From assembly GCA_030539985.1 (NCBI GenBank), contig JAUNXD010000076.1:1-7521 (forward strand): a DNA stretch of 7,521 nucleotides, written 5' to 3'. The notes beneath the pieces are model-generated. The model saw only the letters and a list, made by a program, of their open reading frames with translations, did not search any database and was not told the DNA's origin. The position numbers and the translations under genes were made by a program. Below, piece by piece: positions 1 to 5,674 of this stretch (position 1 is the stretch's first letter; each line of letters starts with the position of its first letter). The DNA comes from Methanobrevibacter sp. Its GTDB lineage: Archaea; Methanobacteriota; Methanobacteria; Methanobacteriales; Methanobacteriaceae.

Positions 1-83
1 AGTATTTCACTGGTAAGGTCGAGTATTTTTGGGTAATTTTCATACATCTGTGCGGTTTTGCATTGCTTTAGAAGTTCATTCAT
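1..83 (-). CDS. 5' end of an unidentified gene, cut by the window edge
   Basis: An open frame starts at an ATG at 83 and runs off the left edge. The visible 27 residues begin MNELLKQCKTAQMYENYPKI and are mostly hydrophilic and probably helical, with no signal peptide. A GGGTG ribosome binding site six bases upstream of the ATG supports the start; an earlier ATG at 96 hits a stop after six codons. A TATA-like element lies about 70 bases upstream (148-158). The family cannot be recognised from this fragment. The gene follows the adhesin-like gene in the same direction but is separated from it by a terminator, so it is probably its own unit. Confidence 0.55.
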   Translation of the reverse strand, partial: MNELLKQCKTAQMYENYPKILDLTSEI

Positions 84-147
84 TTTTAACACCCATTTAA
101 TTGAATAACCCTCACTATTTAGGTTTTGATGACGGTTTATCTAAAAA

Positions 148-158
148 AATTTTATACA
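148..158 (-). promoter_or_regulatory. TATA-like box for the gene at 1-83
   Basis: Read on the minus strand, this is TGTATAAAATT followed by a T-rich stretch. A start site 25 bases downstream would fall near 127 and give a leader of about 45 bases before the ATG at 83. A second TATA-like TTTATAAA lies at 203-210 and could serve instead. Confidence 0.4.
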
Positions 159-224
159 CAAAATAATAACAAGTTTGTTAATAAAATGTTAGTAAGATGA
201 GGTTTATAAATGTTACGGTTTTGA

Positions 225-273
225 CAAAAAAAATGTAAAGAAAAAAAATAGATAGATGCCGGATGACATCTAT
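225..273 (-). terminator. Hairpin plus oligo-T terminator of the adhesin-like gene
   Basis: On the minus strand a perfect 7-bp stem (ATAGATG/CATCTAT, arms 267-273 and 252-258) with an 8-base loop is followed by two T-runs, about 8 each, reaching to about 226. One arm contains the TAG stop codon at 270-272, so the terminator overlaps the end of the reading frame. This resembles an intrinsic terminator. Archaeal termination depends mainly on the U-tract, so the stem may instead stabilise the mRNA 3' end. Confidence 0.6.
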
Positions 274-1925
274 TTGACCTTAATTTTAACCTTTTTAACT
301 ACCTTATTGTAACAGCCATCCCCTTTATAGGTAACGGTTGATTTGTAACTGCCTTTTTTAGTCAGTTTCTTAATCTTGAAGGTGGCCTTTCCCTTGCCGT
401 CAGTTTTGGCAGTGTAGGTTTTCCCGTTGATTTTAAGAGTAACCTTAACGTTTTTAATGGCCCTGTTAATATTATCCTTTAATGTGACAGTGTATTTTTT
501 GGTTTTAACTGATTTTTTAAAGGATTTTGCCTTCACAGTCAGTTTTGGAGTTGCCTTTTTGACTGTGACCTTAACTGTCTTTGAGGATTCGAGGTATTTG
601 GAAGCACCCTTGAATGAAATCCTAACATCATAGGTTTTAGGGGCAAGTTTTCCCACTGGTATCTTGACCTGACCGTTGGAATCAGTCGTCAGTGAAGCGA
701 ACCCTTTCAGATTGGTTGACAGCTTAACGCCTGAAACCGGTCTTTCAAAAGAGTCTTTCAGAGTAATCACCAGATAGCCGTTGGCGTTATAGGTTACTGA
801 CATGTCTTTAGACACTAATTGTGTTGTATAATAGAATCCGCATCCGGTCGTGTCCACATTGCTTTCATATACATGGATTTCATTGTCTGTGAATGTTGTG
901 GATCTCACTGTGGCTCCGCCGCCCTGCTGGGCATGAATCGCATAAACCATGTTGCCTTTAAATGAGGAACCGGTAACGTTTAAAATGGTTTTGCAGATGT
1001 AGATTCCGCCTCCGCACCTCAAGGCAATATTGTCGTTGAAGTTTGAATCCTCAATCGTCATCCTGAGTATATCGTCATGGAAGTTGAAGGTGCAGATTGC
1101 TCCACCTTCATCCACGGCAAAGTTTCCTGTGAAATCACATCCCTTTATCACTATGGTGGATTTCTCATTTACGCTTATCGCTCCACCCCGACTGTCCTCA
1201 TCGCCGATGGCATTATTATAGTAGAAGTTTGAACTGTAAACGTTTAAATTGCATTTGTAGGCATATATTGCCCCTCCGCCATAGCTGTCATTTATTGCCT
1301 GATTTTCAATGAAATCCGAACCGGTAACGGTCAAGTCACTGTTGTAGGCACATATTGCTCCTCCACTACCTTCCACGTTGTTTTTGTAAAATGTGCATCC
1401 GGTTACGGTCACATTACTGTCTTTAATATAGATTCCTGAACCTGCACCCATAACATATACCTCAAGAAGACCGTTGTATCCACTTTTTTCAATGTGTCCG
1501 CATAGGAATCCGTTTTGAATATTCAGATTCTTGATGACAACATTGGATGCGCCAGTGATTTTAAGCACTCTTGCCTTGTTGTTTGCATCAAGGGTGAAAC
1601 CCCTTCCGTCGATTGTGATTGATTTTGAAATCACGATTCCGCCGGTGTCAAAGCCGTCATCATACCTGTAGCTGTTGTTCAAGATTATTGTTGAGCCTTC
1701 CCCGGCATCATTGATTTTTTGCTGAAGTGTTGTGAATGTTGCATCGTCGGCTTTCAGGACATCCTCATCACAAGCCTCCTGGATTTCTGAGTTCTCGCTG
1801 GATTCAAGAACCGAATCGGATCCGTCATCTGTGACATTCAGCGTATCATCTGATGCGCTGACGGCACCTGCCAGGAGAATTACCGAAAGAAGACAACATG
1901 CAAGCATTATACTTTTCATTTTCAT
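270..1925 (-). CDS. Secreted adhesin-like protein: beta-helix plus two Ig-like domains
   Basis: The 551-residue protein starts MKMKSIMLACCLLS. The ATG at 1925 is chosen because GGGAGGT sits 8 bases upstream; the frame is open further upstream but without a binding site. Residues 1 to about 24 form a Sec signal peptide ending near AVSASDD, followed by an acidic Asp/Ser/Glu linker. Residues about 66-366 are a right-handed parallel beta-helix of the pectate-lyase/Pmp kind, with about seven repeats of GGAI-x(n)-TVTGSxFxxN (around 161, 186, 216, 246, 273, 304 and 334). Residues about 375-456 and 457-551 are two Ig-like repeats; the second is very Lys-rich. No C-terminal membrane anchor or sorting motif is visible, so attachment may be by charge to the pseudomurein wall. 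Such proteins are proposed adhesins in Methanobrevibacter; the ligand is unknown and no catalytic residues are evident. Confidence 0.9.
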   Translation of the reverse strand: MKMKSIMLACCLLSVILLAGAVSASDDTLNVTDDGSDSVLESSENSEIQEACDEDVLKADDATFTTLQQKINDAGEGSTIILNNSYRYDDGFDTGGIVISKSITIDGRGFTLDANNKARVLKITGASNVVIKNLNIQNGFLCGHIEKSGYNGLLEVYVMGAGSGIYIKDSNVTVTGCTFYKNNVEGSGGAICAYNSDLTVTGSDFIENQAINDSYGGGAIYAYKCNLNVYSSNFYYNNAIGDEDSRGGAISVNEKSTIVIKGCDFTGNFAVDEGGAICTFNFHDDILRMTIEDSNFNDNIALRCGGGIYICKTILNVTGSSFKGNMVYAIHAQQGGGATVRSTTFTDNEIHVYESNVDTTGCGFYYTTQLVSKDMSVTYNANGYLVITLKDSFERPVSGVKLSTNLKGFASLTTDSNGQVKIPVGKLAPKTYDVRISFKGASKYLESSKTVKVTVKKATPKLTVKAKSFKKSVKTKKYTVTLKDNINRAIKNVKVTLKINGKTYTAKTDGKGKATFKIKKLTKKGSYKSTVTYKGDGCYNKVVKKVKIKVK

Positions 1926-1981
1926 TAGATTTAACCTCCCCATTGGAACATTTTTTAACCTGAAAGTCAGATTATCATGTT

Positions 1982-2008
1982 TATTTATATCAATGGAGGT
2001 ATTTAAAT
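1982..2008 (-). promoter_or_regulatory. Proximal TATA candidates of the adhesin-like gene
   Basis: On the minus strand this reads GATTTAAATACC, then GATATAAATA about ten bases on. Start sites 25 bases downstream would fall near 1977 or 1961, giving leaders of about 35-50 bases that still contain the ribosome binding site at 1934-1940. The sequence alone does not decide between these and the distal box at 2112-2122. Confidence 0.4.
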
Positions 2009-2111
2009 CAAGTATATGTTTTGCTTTATGAATGGCTGTTTTATTAAAATGATAATTAGCAATTCCTTTTAAGCAATTTAAGGATGCAAGCAAGCACTTA
2101 CATTCGAAAAA

Positions 2112-2122
2112 CTTTATATATG
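2112..2122 (-). promoter_or_regulatory. Distal TATA box upstream of the adhesin-like gene
   Basis: The minus strand reads CATATATAAAG, the best match to the archaeal TATA consensus in this region. Transcription from about 2090 would leave a leader of about 165 bases before the ATG at 1925, long enough for structure or regulation. It could also be an alternative promoter to the proximal boxes. Confidence 0.45.
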
Positions 2123-2177
2123 ACTCCGAATAAACTAAATAGTGAGAACGATAAGTTTTCAAAGTAAAAACCTCCAT

Positions 2178-2196
2178 CTAGGAGTTTTTCTCCTAG
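2178..2196. repeat. Perfect 7-bp inverted repeat (hairpin) upstream of the adhesin-like promoter
   Basis: CTAGGAG, a loop of five T (plus strand), then CTCCTAG form a perfect stem-loop. On the minus strand an ATGGAGG and a short T-run follow. It lies about 60 bases upstream of the distal TATA box and about 40 bases beyond the upstream operon's terminator. It could be a backup terminator or an operator for a dimeric regulator; the sequence does not decide. Confidence 0.55.
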
Positions 2197-2236
2197 AATT
2201 CTCCCTTTTAATATTAGCCGCCATCACGAAAATTTC

Positions 2237-2271
2237 AAAAAAAATATGATTTCATTTTAACTGGTAAATCA
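2237..2271 (-). terminator. Hairpin plus T8 terminator of the 2285-3238 operon
   Basis: On the minus strand TGATTT (2271-2266), a 13-base loop and AAATCA (2252-2247) form a 6-bp stem. Two bases later comes a run of eight T (2244-2237). It begins 13 bases after the TGA at 2285-2287, the expected place for the end of the transcript. Confidence 0.6.
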
Positions 2272-2284
2272 GCATCAGGGAAAT

Positions 2285-2723
2285 TCACAAATCATAATTC
2301 CACACAAGAGGCTTTCCGCATTTGGTGCAGAATTTATAATATGCAGGATATATGCAGTAGCATCCCTCGCATTGCTTAAGCTCAAACTCCATTTCATAAA
2401 TGATTTGTGATGCACGGCGCTGAAAACTGCCATTGCTATTAATTGTAATGCAGCACAAATCAACAACCCAATCCCTTTCAAGCATGTTTAACACGTGCCC
2501 TTTGGGAATTGGTCATGTGCATATATTTTCCAAATGCAACACTGAGTGAATTCATGGCAAATTCATAATTTCCGATATTATACCCGTCAAAAGCATAAAA
2601 ATGGAAATTCTTGAATTCATCAACTAGACCTTCAACATTGGACCTTTTAAAGGTTGTTCCGCAATTGGGACAGTAAGGGTCCCCGTTCATCACTATTTCA
2701 CCGCAGTTAGGACATGTCGGCAC
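2285..2723 (-). pseudogene. Zinc-ribbon protein gene, apparently split by a frameshift
   Basis: Two overlapping frames look like halves of one protein. The first (2478-2723, 81 residues) starts at GTG 2723, with GGTG five bases upstream, and has a zinc ribbon at C4, C7, C18 and C21. A segment follows whose NYEFAMNSLSVAF resembles a tetratricopeptide-type helix. It stops at TGA 2478-2480. The second (2285-2494, at most 69 residues) is shifted by one base and ends with another ribbon, CEGC-x10-CTKCG. Its possible starts, GTG 2494 and ATG 2485, lack a good binding site. Joined near 2485 they would make about 145 residues with a ribbon at each end. The function is unknown; protein or nucleic-acid contacts are typical of such ribbons. 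Alternatives are two genuine overlapping genes, programmed frameshifting or a sequencing error. It lies 24 bases after the small membrane protein gene, as the last gene of the operon. Confidence 0.55.
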
Positions 2724-2747
2724 ATTATCACCTATTATTAGATTACA

Positions 2748-2900
2748 TTAAAACATTAAAATACCTTCCGATATCACCAGAGCCAAACCAATCATAACGA
2801 AAACGAAAAGCCCTCCGCAGCATGAACCATTTGATGTTTTTAGGGATCTTTCCTCTTCTTTAAAAATTACCGGATATGCATCATCGCCCCATTCATCCAT
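2748..2900 (-). CDS. Small one-span membrane protein, 50 residues
   Basis: An ATG at 2900 with AGAAGGA four bases upstream opens a 50-codon frame ending in TAA at 2748-2750. The N-terminal half is charged (MDEWGDDAYPVIFKEEERSL). A Cys-Cys-Gly-Gly at 27-30 follows, then a hydrophobic stretch from 31 to the C-terminus (LFVFVMIGLALVIS, then EGILMF) that forms one membrane span. The gene starts 14 bases after the stop of the 107-residue gene and ends 24 bases before the zinc-ribbon gene, so it fits tightly in the operon. The family is not recognised. The adjacent cysteines could be a metal, redox or lipid site, which is speculation. The gene is short enough to be missed by routine gene calling. 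Confidence 0.7.
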   Translation of the reverse strand: MDEWGDDAYPVIFKEEERSLKTSNGSCCGGLFVFVMIGLALVISEGILMF

Positions 2901-2914
2901 ATTATCCTTCTCTT

Positions 2915-3238
2915 TTAAATTGTCTCGACAATCAATCGATTGTTGAATTCATATGCAAACTCCTCCTGGCAGAGGACATCATTATGTTTGAAAAACCAGT
3001 CCCTGAAAATTTCACGGGGAGAATCACTATCACCTGCAAAAATCGTGATTAGAACCTCATCGTAACTGCGGGACTTATAGTAACTCTTCACTTTGGTGAG
3101 GTAGAAACTGTCAAATCCTTGAACTTCAAGACTTTTAATCAGTTCATCAATAAGGTCACCTATATCAAGAGGTATAATTTTATCATTTTCCCACTTGCTT
3201 AATGGTATGTGCAAAACGTATTTATTGTCAAGTTCCAT
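2915..3238 (-). CDS. Conserved-looking hypothetical protein, 107 residues
   Basis: The start is the ATG at 3238 (MELDNKYVLHIPLSKWEN), chosen because GGTGA lies four bases upstream; the earlier ATG at 3256 has no binding site. The protein is soluble, with no signal peptide, cysteine-ribbon or membrane span. It is rich in alternating hydrophobic and charged residues: an N-terminal strand (KYVLHIPL), an amphipathic helix (IGDLIDELIKSLEVQG), a central SYYKSRSYDEVLITIFAG, and a C-terminal helix and strand around EFAYEFNNRLIVETI. This suggests a small alpha/beta fold. I have the impression that similar proteins occur in other Methanobrevibacter genomes, but I cannot name a family. It is the first gene of an operon with the small membrane protein and the zinc-ribbon gene. 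No clear TATA box lies in the 67 bases upstream, so read-through from the EEP gene is possible. Confidence 0.75.
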   Translation of the reverse strand: MELDNKYVLHIPLSKWENDKIIPLDIGDLIDELIKSLEVQGFDSFYLTKVKSYYKSRSYDEVLITIFAGDSDSPREIFRDWFFKHNDVLCQEEFAYEFNNRLIVETI

Positions 3239-3261
3239 ATCATCACCAGAAACCATGATTC

Positions 3262-3301
3262 AAAAATAAAAAAAATATTGTTTTAATCTAATTCAAACAA
3301 T
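3262..3301 (-). terminator. Hairpin plus T-tract terminator of the EEP gene
   Basis: On the minus strand ATTGTTT (3301-3295), an 11-base loop and AAACAAT (3283-3277) form a perfect 7-bp stem. It runs into a T-tract, T8-A-T5, down to 3262. The stem begins four bases after the TAG at 3306-3308. The next gene starts at 3238, so this sits directly between two same-strand genes and may be a partial terminator. Confidence 0.6.
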
Positions 3302-3305
3302 AATT

Positions 3306-4115
3306 CTAAATTTTAAACACTAATGGAAGATGGTCGCTTACAGTAATCCATTTGTACTGGTCAAGAATCTCAAATTCCTTGACTACATTTTCACCGGCAT
3401 AGACAAAATCCATATGGAAAGGATTGTTCAAATGCCTTGATTGATAAAATGTCATTGATTTTTCCTCACCCTGCTCATCACCAGTCAAATCATGATATAC
3501 ACTTTTCAAACCTTTGCTTTCAAGGTTATGATTTAATTTAGTATGGTTTTTCGCTTTCGGATGATGGTAATTGAATACAACGCTGCTGTTAAAGTCACCG
3601 CACATTATCAGATTCTCATCAAACAGATCCTCATTGGCATCAAAGAATCCGTGTATCATCTGAACATACTTCGGCATTGCCCAGATTCCAAGAAGATTAA
3701 AGGAATCATTGACTTTAACGCAAATGAAATGTTCGAATTCACCATTGGTTTTGATTTTTTCGAGTTTGACATCTTCCTTTGCAAATATGCCAAGTCCCTT
3801 GTAGTGAAGGTGACCTGTCCAGATGTAGTTTTCTCCTGCAAATTCCCTGTATTCCTCATCTGTTGATTGGGCGGGGTCTTCGCATTCCTGAATCACGTAA
3901 ATATCAGCATCCTCTTCAACAATCTCCTTGAATTTTTCCCTGAATTTTCCGTTGCAGTTCCAGGAAACGATCTTAAGTTCACCCAGCCATTTGGTCAATA
4001 TCTTTTCCAACTCCTCGATAGCTTCTTTATTGCCATCATCCAGTTTGGAATAGATTTCATAGATTTTAATCTGGTCTTCATTCCAGTCTTCAGGTATTTC
4101 ATTAATTTCAATCAA
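3306..4115 (-). CDS. Endonuclease/exonuclease/phosphatase (EEP) family protein
   Basis: This is a metal-dependent phosphodiesterase of the DNase I/exonuclease III fold. In the 269-residue product the family motifs appear in order: SWNCNG (Asn53), IQE (metal-binding Glu77), CGDFNS (Asp174 and Asn176), HMDFVY (Asp236) and VSDHLPLV (Ser260, Asp261, His262), so the active site looks complete. Residues 1 to about 46 are an acidic helical extension ahead of the catalytic domain. The start is TTG 4115, because GAGGTG lies six bases upstream; the in-frame GTG at 4124 is itself part of that binding site. There is no signal peptide, so action in the cytoplasm on DNA or RNA is likely, although EEP enzymes also cleave phospholipids and inositol phosphates. 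It is divergent from the nuclease-like pseudogene and HAD gene. The family call is firm; the substrate is not. Confidence 0.9.
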   Translation of the reverse strand: MIEINEIPEDWNEDQIKIYEIYSKLDDGNKEAIEELEKILTKWLGELKIVSWNCNGKFREKFKEIVEEDADIYVIQECEDPAQSTDEEYREFAGENYIWTGHLHYKGLGIFAKEDVKLEKIKTNGEFEHFICVKVNDSFNLLGIWAMPKYVQMIHGFFDANEDLFDENLIMCGDFNSSVVFNYHHPKAKNHTKLNHNLESKGLKSVYHDLTGDEQGEEKSMTFYQSRHLNNPFHMDFVYAGENVVKEFEILDQYKWITVSDHLPLVFKI

Positions 4116-4157
4116 ACTAATCACCTCAATGTTATATTAATGTATATGGTAACTTGT

Positions 4158-4170
4158 GTTTAAATAATAT
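4158..4170. promoter_or_regulatory. Shared AT element, possible TATA boxes for both divergent units
   Basis: The plus strand reads GTTTAAATAATAT. In the plus direction TTTAAATA at 4160-4167 lies about 26 bases before the ATG at 4190, the spacing from TATA box to start site in archaea, so the plus transcript would be leaderless. In the minus direction the same block reads ATTATTTAAAC; a start site near 4135 would give the EEP gene a leader of about 20 bases with its GAGGTG. The dual use is inferred from spacing. Confidence 0.45.
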
Positions 4171-4189
4171 TATCATCAAAAATATCATC

Positions 4190-4968
4190 ATGAGAAAGAA
4201 GATACCCTTTGAAAGTGAATTCATACTTCATACATTGACACAAAGCTGCCTAAAAAAACTTTTTGGCATTAATTTTGTTGCTTCCGAAATAAAATGCCAC
4301 GATTTCAGGCTGGATAACCTTGCATTTGATGACAAAACCAATTGGATCTCAACGTTTTGAATCAGGTACAGGAATACTACGATTTAGTGCAAAATAACAA
4401 AGAATGCTTTTTAAACCGTCTTGAAGGCAAGAACGATGTTGATTTTGACAACGTCAGGGTCATATTAATCGGACCTGAATTCAACCAAGAACAGGTTGAT
4501 GAAGCCGAAGAGAATTTTGAACTATGGGAAGTGGCATTGTTTGATGACGGCGAAGTGACATACGAAAATCTCAAAACAGGTGAAATAAAATCAATAAATG
4601 TCAATTTAGAGGATTTGAAACATACAGAAGATCTTTTGCTTGATGATAAATCCGATGAAATGAAAAAACTCTACCATAACCTAAAGGACAGAATAATGGA
4701 TGAATTCAGTGATGTCGAATTGAGGTTTCAGGTTGACCAGTTTTCATTCAGAATCAACGGCAAACTTATTTGCGTTGTAAGGTTTTTAAAATCATCCTTC
4801 AGCATTTTTCTTTTTGGAAAAGATCTTGAAAATGCAGATAAAACCATTGACATTTCACAGTCCCCAGGTCTGAACGCCGATTATAAGCTCAAATACAGTT
4901 CAGATGAGGACTTTGACTATTTTGTTGACTTGTTTAGACAGACTTATAATCAGAAGGTGTTAGAATGA
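4190..4968 (+). pseudogene. Broken PD-(D/E)XK-like nuclease with DUF5655-like C-terminus
   Basis: The first fragment (4190-4360, 56 residues, MRKKIPFESEFILH) reads like the start of a restriction-fold protein: LKKLFGINFVASEIK and then FRLDNLAFDDKTN, where the Asp after the first strand is expected to bind metal. It ends at a TGA (4358-4360). The frame shifted by one base (4342-4968) then continues the family: LDLNVLNQVQEYYDLVQNNK, VRVILIGPEF and FELWEVALFD. Its last hundred residues (LYHNLKDRIMDEFSDVEL to DEDFDYFVDLFRQTY) resemble DUF5655. In relatives as I recall them, the strand FVIIEYK with the catalytic E-x-K lies between DDKTN and LDLNV; it is absent here, consistent with an out-of-frame deletion of about 31 bases. 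The second frame's only upstream start is TTG 4342, with no binding site. The first ATG lacks a binding site but fits a leaderless mRNA. It overlaps the HAD gene by four bases. Confidence 0.65.
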
Positions 4969-5492
4969 TTTGTCCTGCATGCAACACAGAAAACAATTCC
5001 AATGAAGAGTACTGTCTGACCTGCGGACAGAAACTAATCGAAAAAAATGAAAAGGAAACCGTTTTAGACAAAAAACTCGAAATACCCAAGGATAAAATCA
5101 TCCTTCTTGACTTGAACTACACATTGATATCCAATTCCTGGGACATCCGATATGACAGACTGCCTGAAAAAATCCACAACAGAAAATACGAGCATGAGCT
5201 GGTTGAACTCATCAAGGACAATTACGTTATCCTAATCACCGCAAGCCCATACTGCACCTCATTCGAGTCGCTAAAACACATTGAAGAGAATACCAGTTTA
5301 AGAGTGGATGAATCCTATTGGAACTTCAACAGGCGCCCTCATGAGCTTAAACATTATTGGATGGTGAAAGCGGTTCTTCCAACCCATGGCGATGATCCGG
5401 ACAAATACCTTGCAATCGAGTCCAACAAGGACACAAGGGCAATGTATAGGAAACTGGGAATTGAGGCAAGGCCGAAAAGCGATTTTATCTAA
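4965..5492 (+). CDS. Zinc-ribbon fused to a HAD-like phosphatase domain
   Basis: The 175-residue protein begins with a zinc ribbon (C3, C6, C17, C20), a charged linker to about residue 40, and a HAD-like domain. Motif I is IILLDLNYTL (Asp49 nucleophile; the second acidic position is Asn51). Motif II is VILITASPY (Thr92/Ser94). Lys129 or Lys135 may be the motif III lysine. Motif IV is YLAIESNKDTRAMY (Glu152, Asp156) rather than a typical GDxxxD. The DLNYTL/LITA/AIESN set recalls small HAD proteins related to polynucleotide 3'-phosphatases, so a nucleic-acid end or nucleotide phosphatase is plausible; the Asn51 change could reduce phosphatase turnover. The ATG overlaps the upstream gene's TGA as ATGA, which implies translational coupling, so the upstream frameshift could lower its expression. 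No membrane segment is present. Confidence 0.8.
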   Translation: MICPACNTENNSNEEYCLTCGQKLIEKNEKETVLDKKLEIPKDKIILLDLNYTLISNSWDIRYDRLPEKIHNRKYEHELVELIKDNYVILITASPYCTSFESLKHIEENTSLRVDESYWNFNRRPHELKHYWMVKAVLPTHGDDPDKYLAIESNKDTRAMYRKLGIEARPKSDFI

Positions 5493-5562
5493 TCGAATTG
5501 AAATCATGGAAAATGAATAAAAACAAGATATCAAAAACATAATATAAATCAAGCGAAGATAC

Positions 5563-5576
5563 AAAAAAAGAAAAAA
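5563..5576 (-). terminator. T-rich tract, possible terminator of the zinc-ribbon membrane operon
   Basis: The minus strand reads T6-C-T7, about 100 bases past the TGA of the last operon gene (5675-5677). No convincing stem precedes it. It lies in the 182-base gap between convergent genes, which holds no credible reading frame. Confidence 0.35.
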
Positions 5577-5626
5577 CATGCCATGATTTCTACAATACCT
5601 AACTGAGATATTAATATTATCTTGAC

Positions 5627-5644
5627 ATGAAATTCATATTTTTT
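5627..5644 (+). terminator. Weak hairpin plus T6, possible terminator of the HAD gene unit
   Basis: The plus strand reads ATGA-AAT-TCAT, then A and six T. The stem is only four base pairs and lies about 135 bases after the HAD stop codon. It is the only T-run of this length on the plus strand in this gap. Confidence 0.3.
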
Positions 5645-5674
5645 AAATTTGAATATTATTAATCCTCAAAATGT

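Larger units (their letters stand above)
1926..2284. other. Long upstream region of the adhesin-like gene, no credible gene
   Basis: This stretch separates the adhesin-like gene from the end of the neighbouring minus-strand operon. It holds the binding site GGGAGGT at 1934-1940, proximal TATA candidates (1982-2008), a distal TATA box (2112-2122), a perfect hairpin (2178-2196) and the upstream operon's terminator (2237-2271). The minus-strand frame stays open to 2177, but its extra 84 residues look non-coding. Confidence 0.6.

Noticed and set aside
500..1700. CRISPR array or DNA tandem repeat in the adhesin-like gene
   Set aside because: The repetition is at protein level (beta-helix rungs), with diverged DNA and no constant direct repeats or spacers.
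427..2031. Plus-strand reading frames opposite the adhesin-like gene
   Set aside because: They lie opposite a well-supported gene, lack binding sites, and show Ser/Phe/Leu-rich composition typical of antisense frames.
1926..2177. N-terminal extension of 84 residues for the adhesin-like protein
   Set aside because: The frame is open, but the signal peptide would be buried inside, a strong binding site precedes the ATG at 1925, and TATA boxes lie within the extension.
2275..2481. Third minus-strand frame with hydrophobic segments over the split zinc-ribbon gene
   Set aside because: It lacks a start signal and does not encode the second ribbon that the neighbouring frame clearly has.
3543..4163. 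Plus-strand frames opposite the EEP gene
   Set aside because: The minus strand carries all EEP motifs in order; the plus frames have no recognisable features.
5298..5579. Minus-strand frame opposite the end of the HAD gene
   Set aside because: It mostly overlaps the conserved HAD motifs and lacks a binding site.
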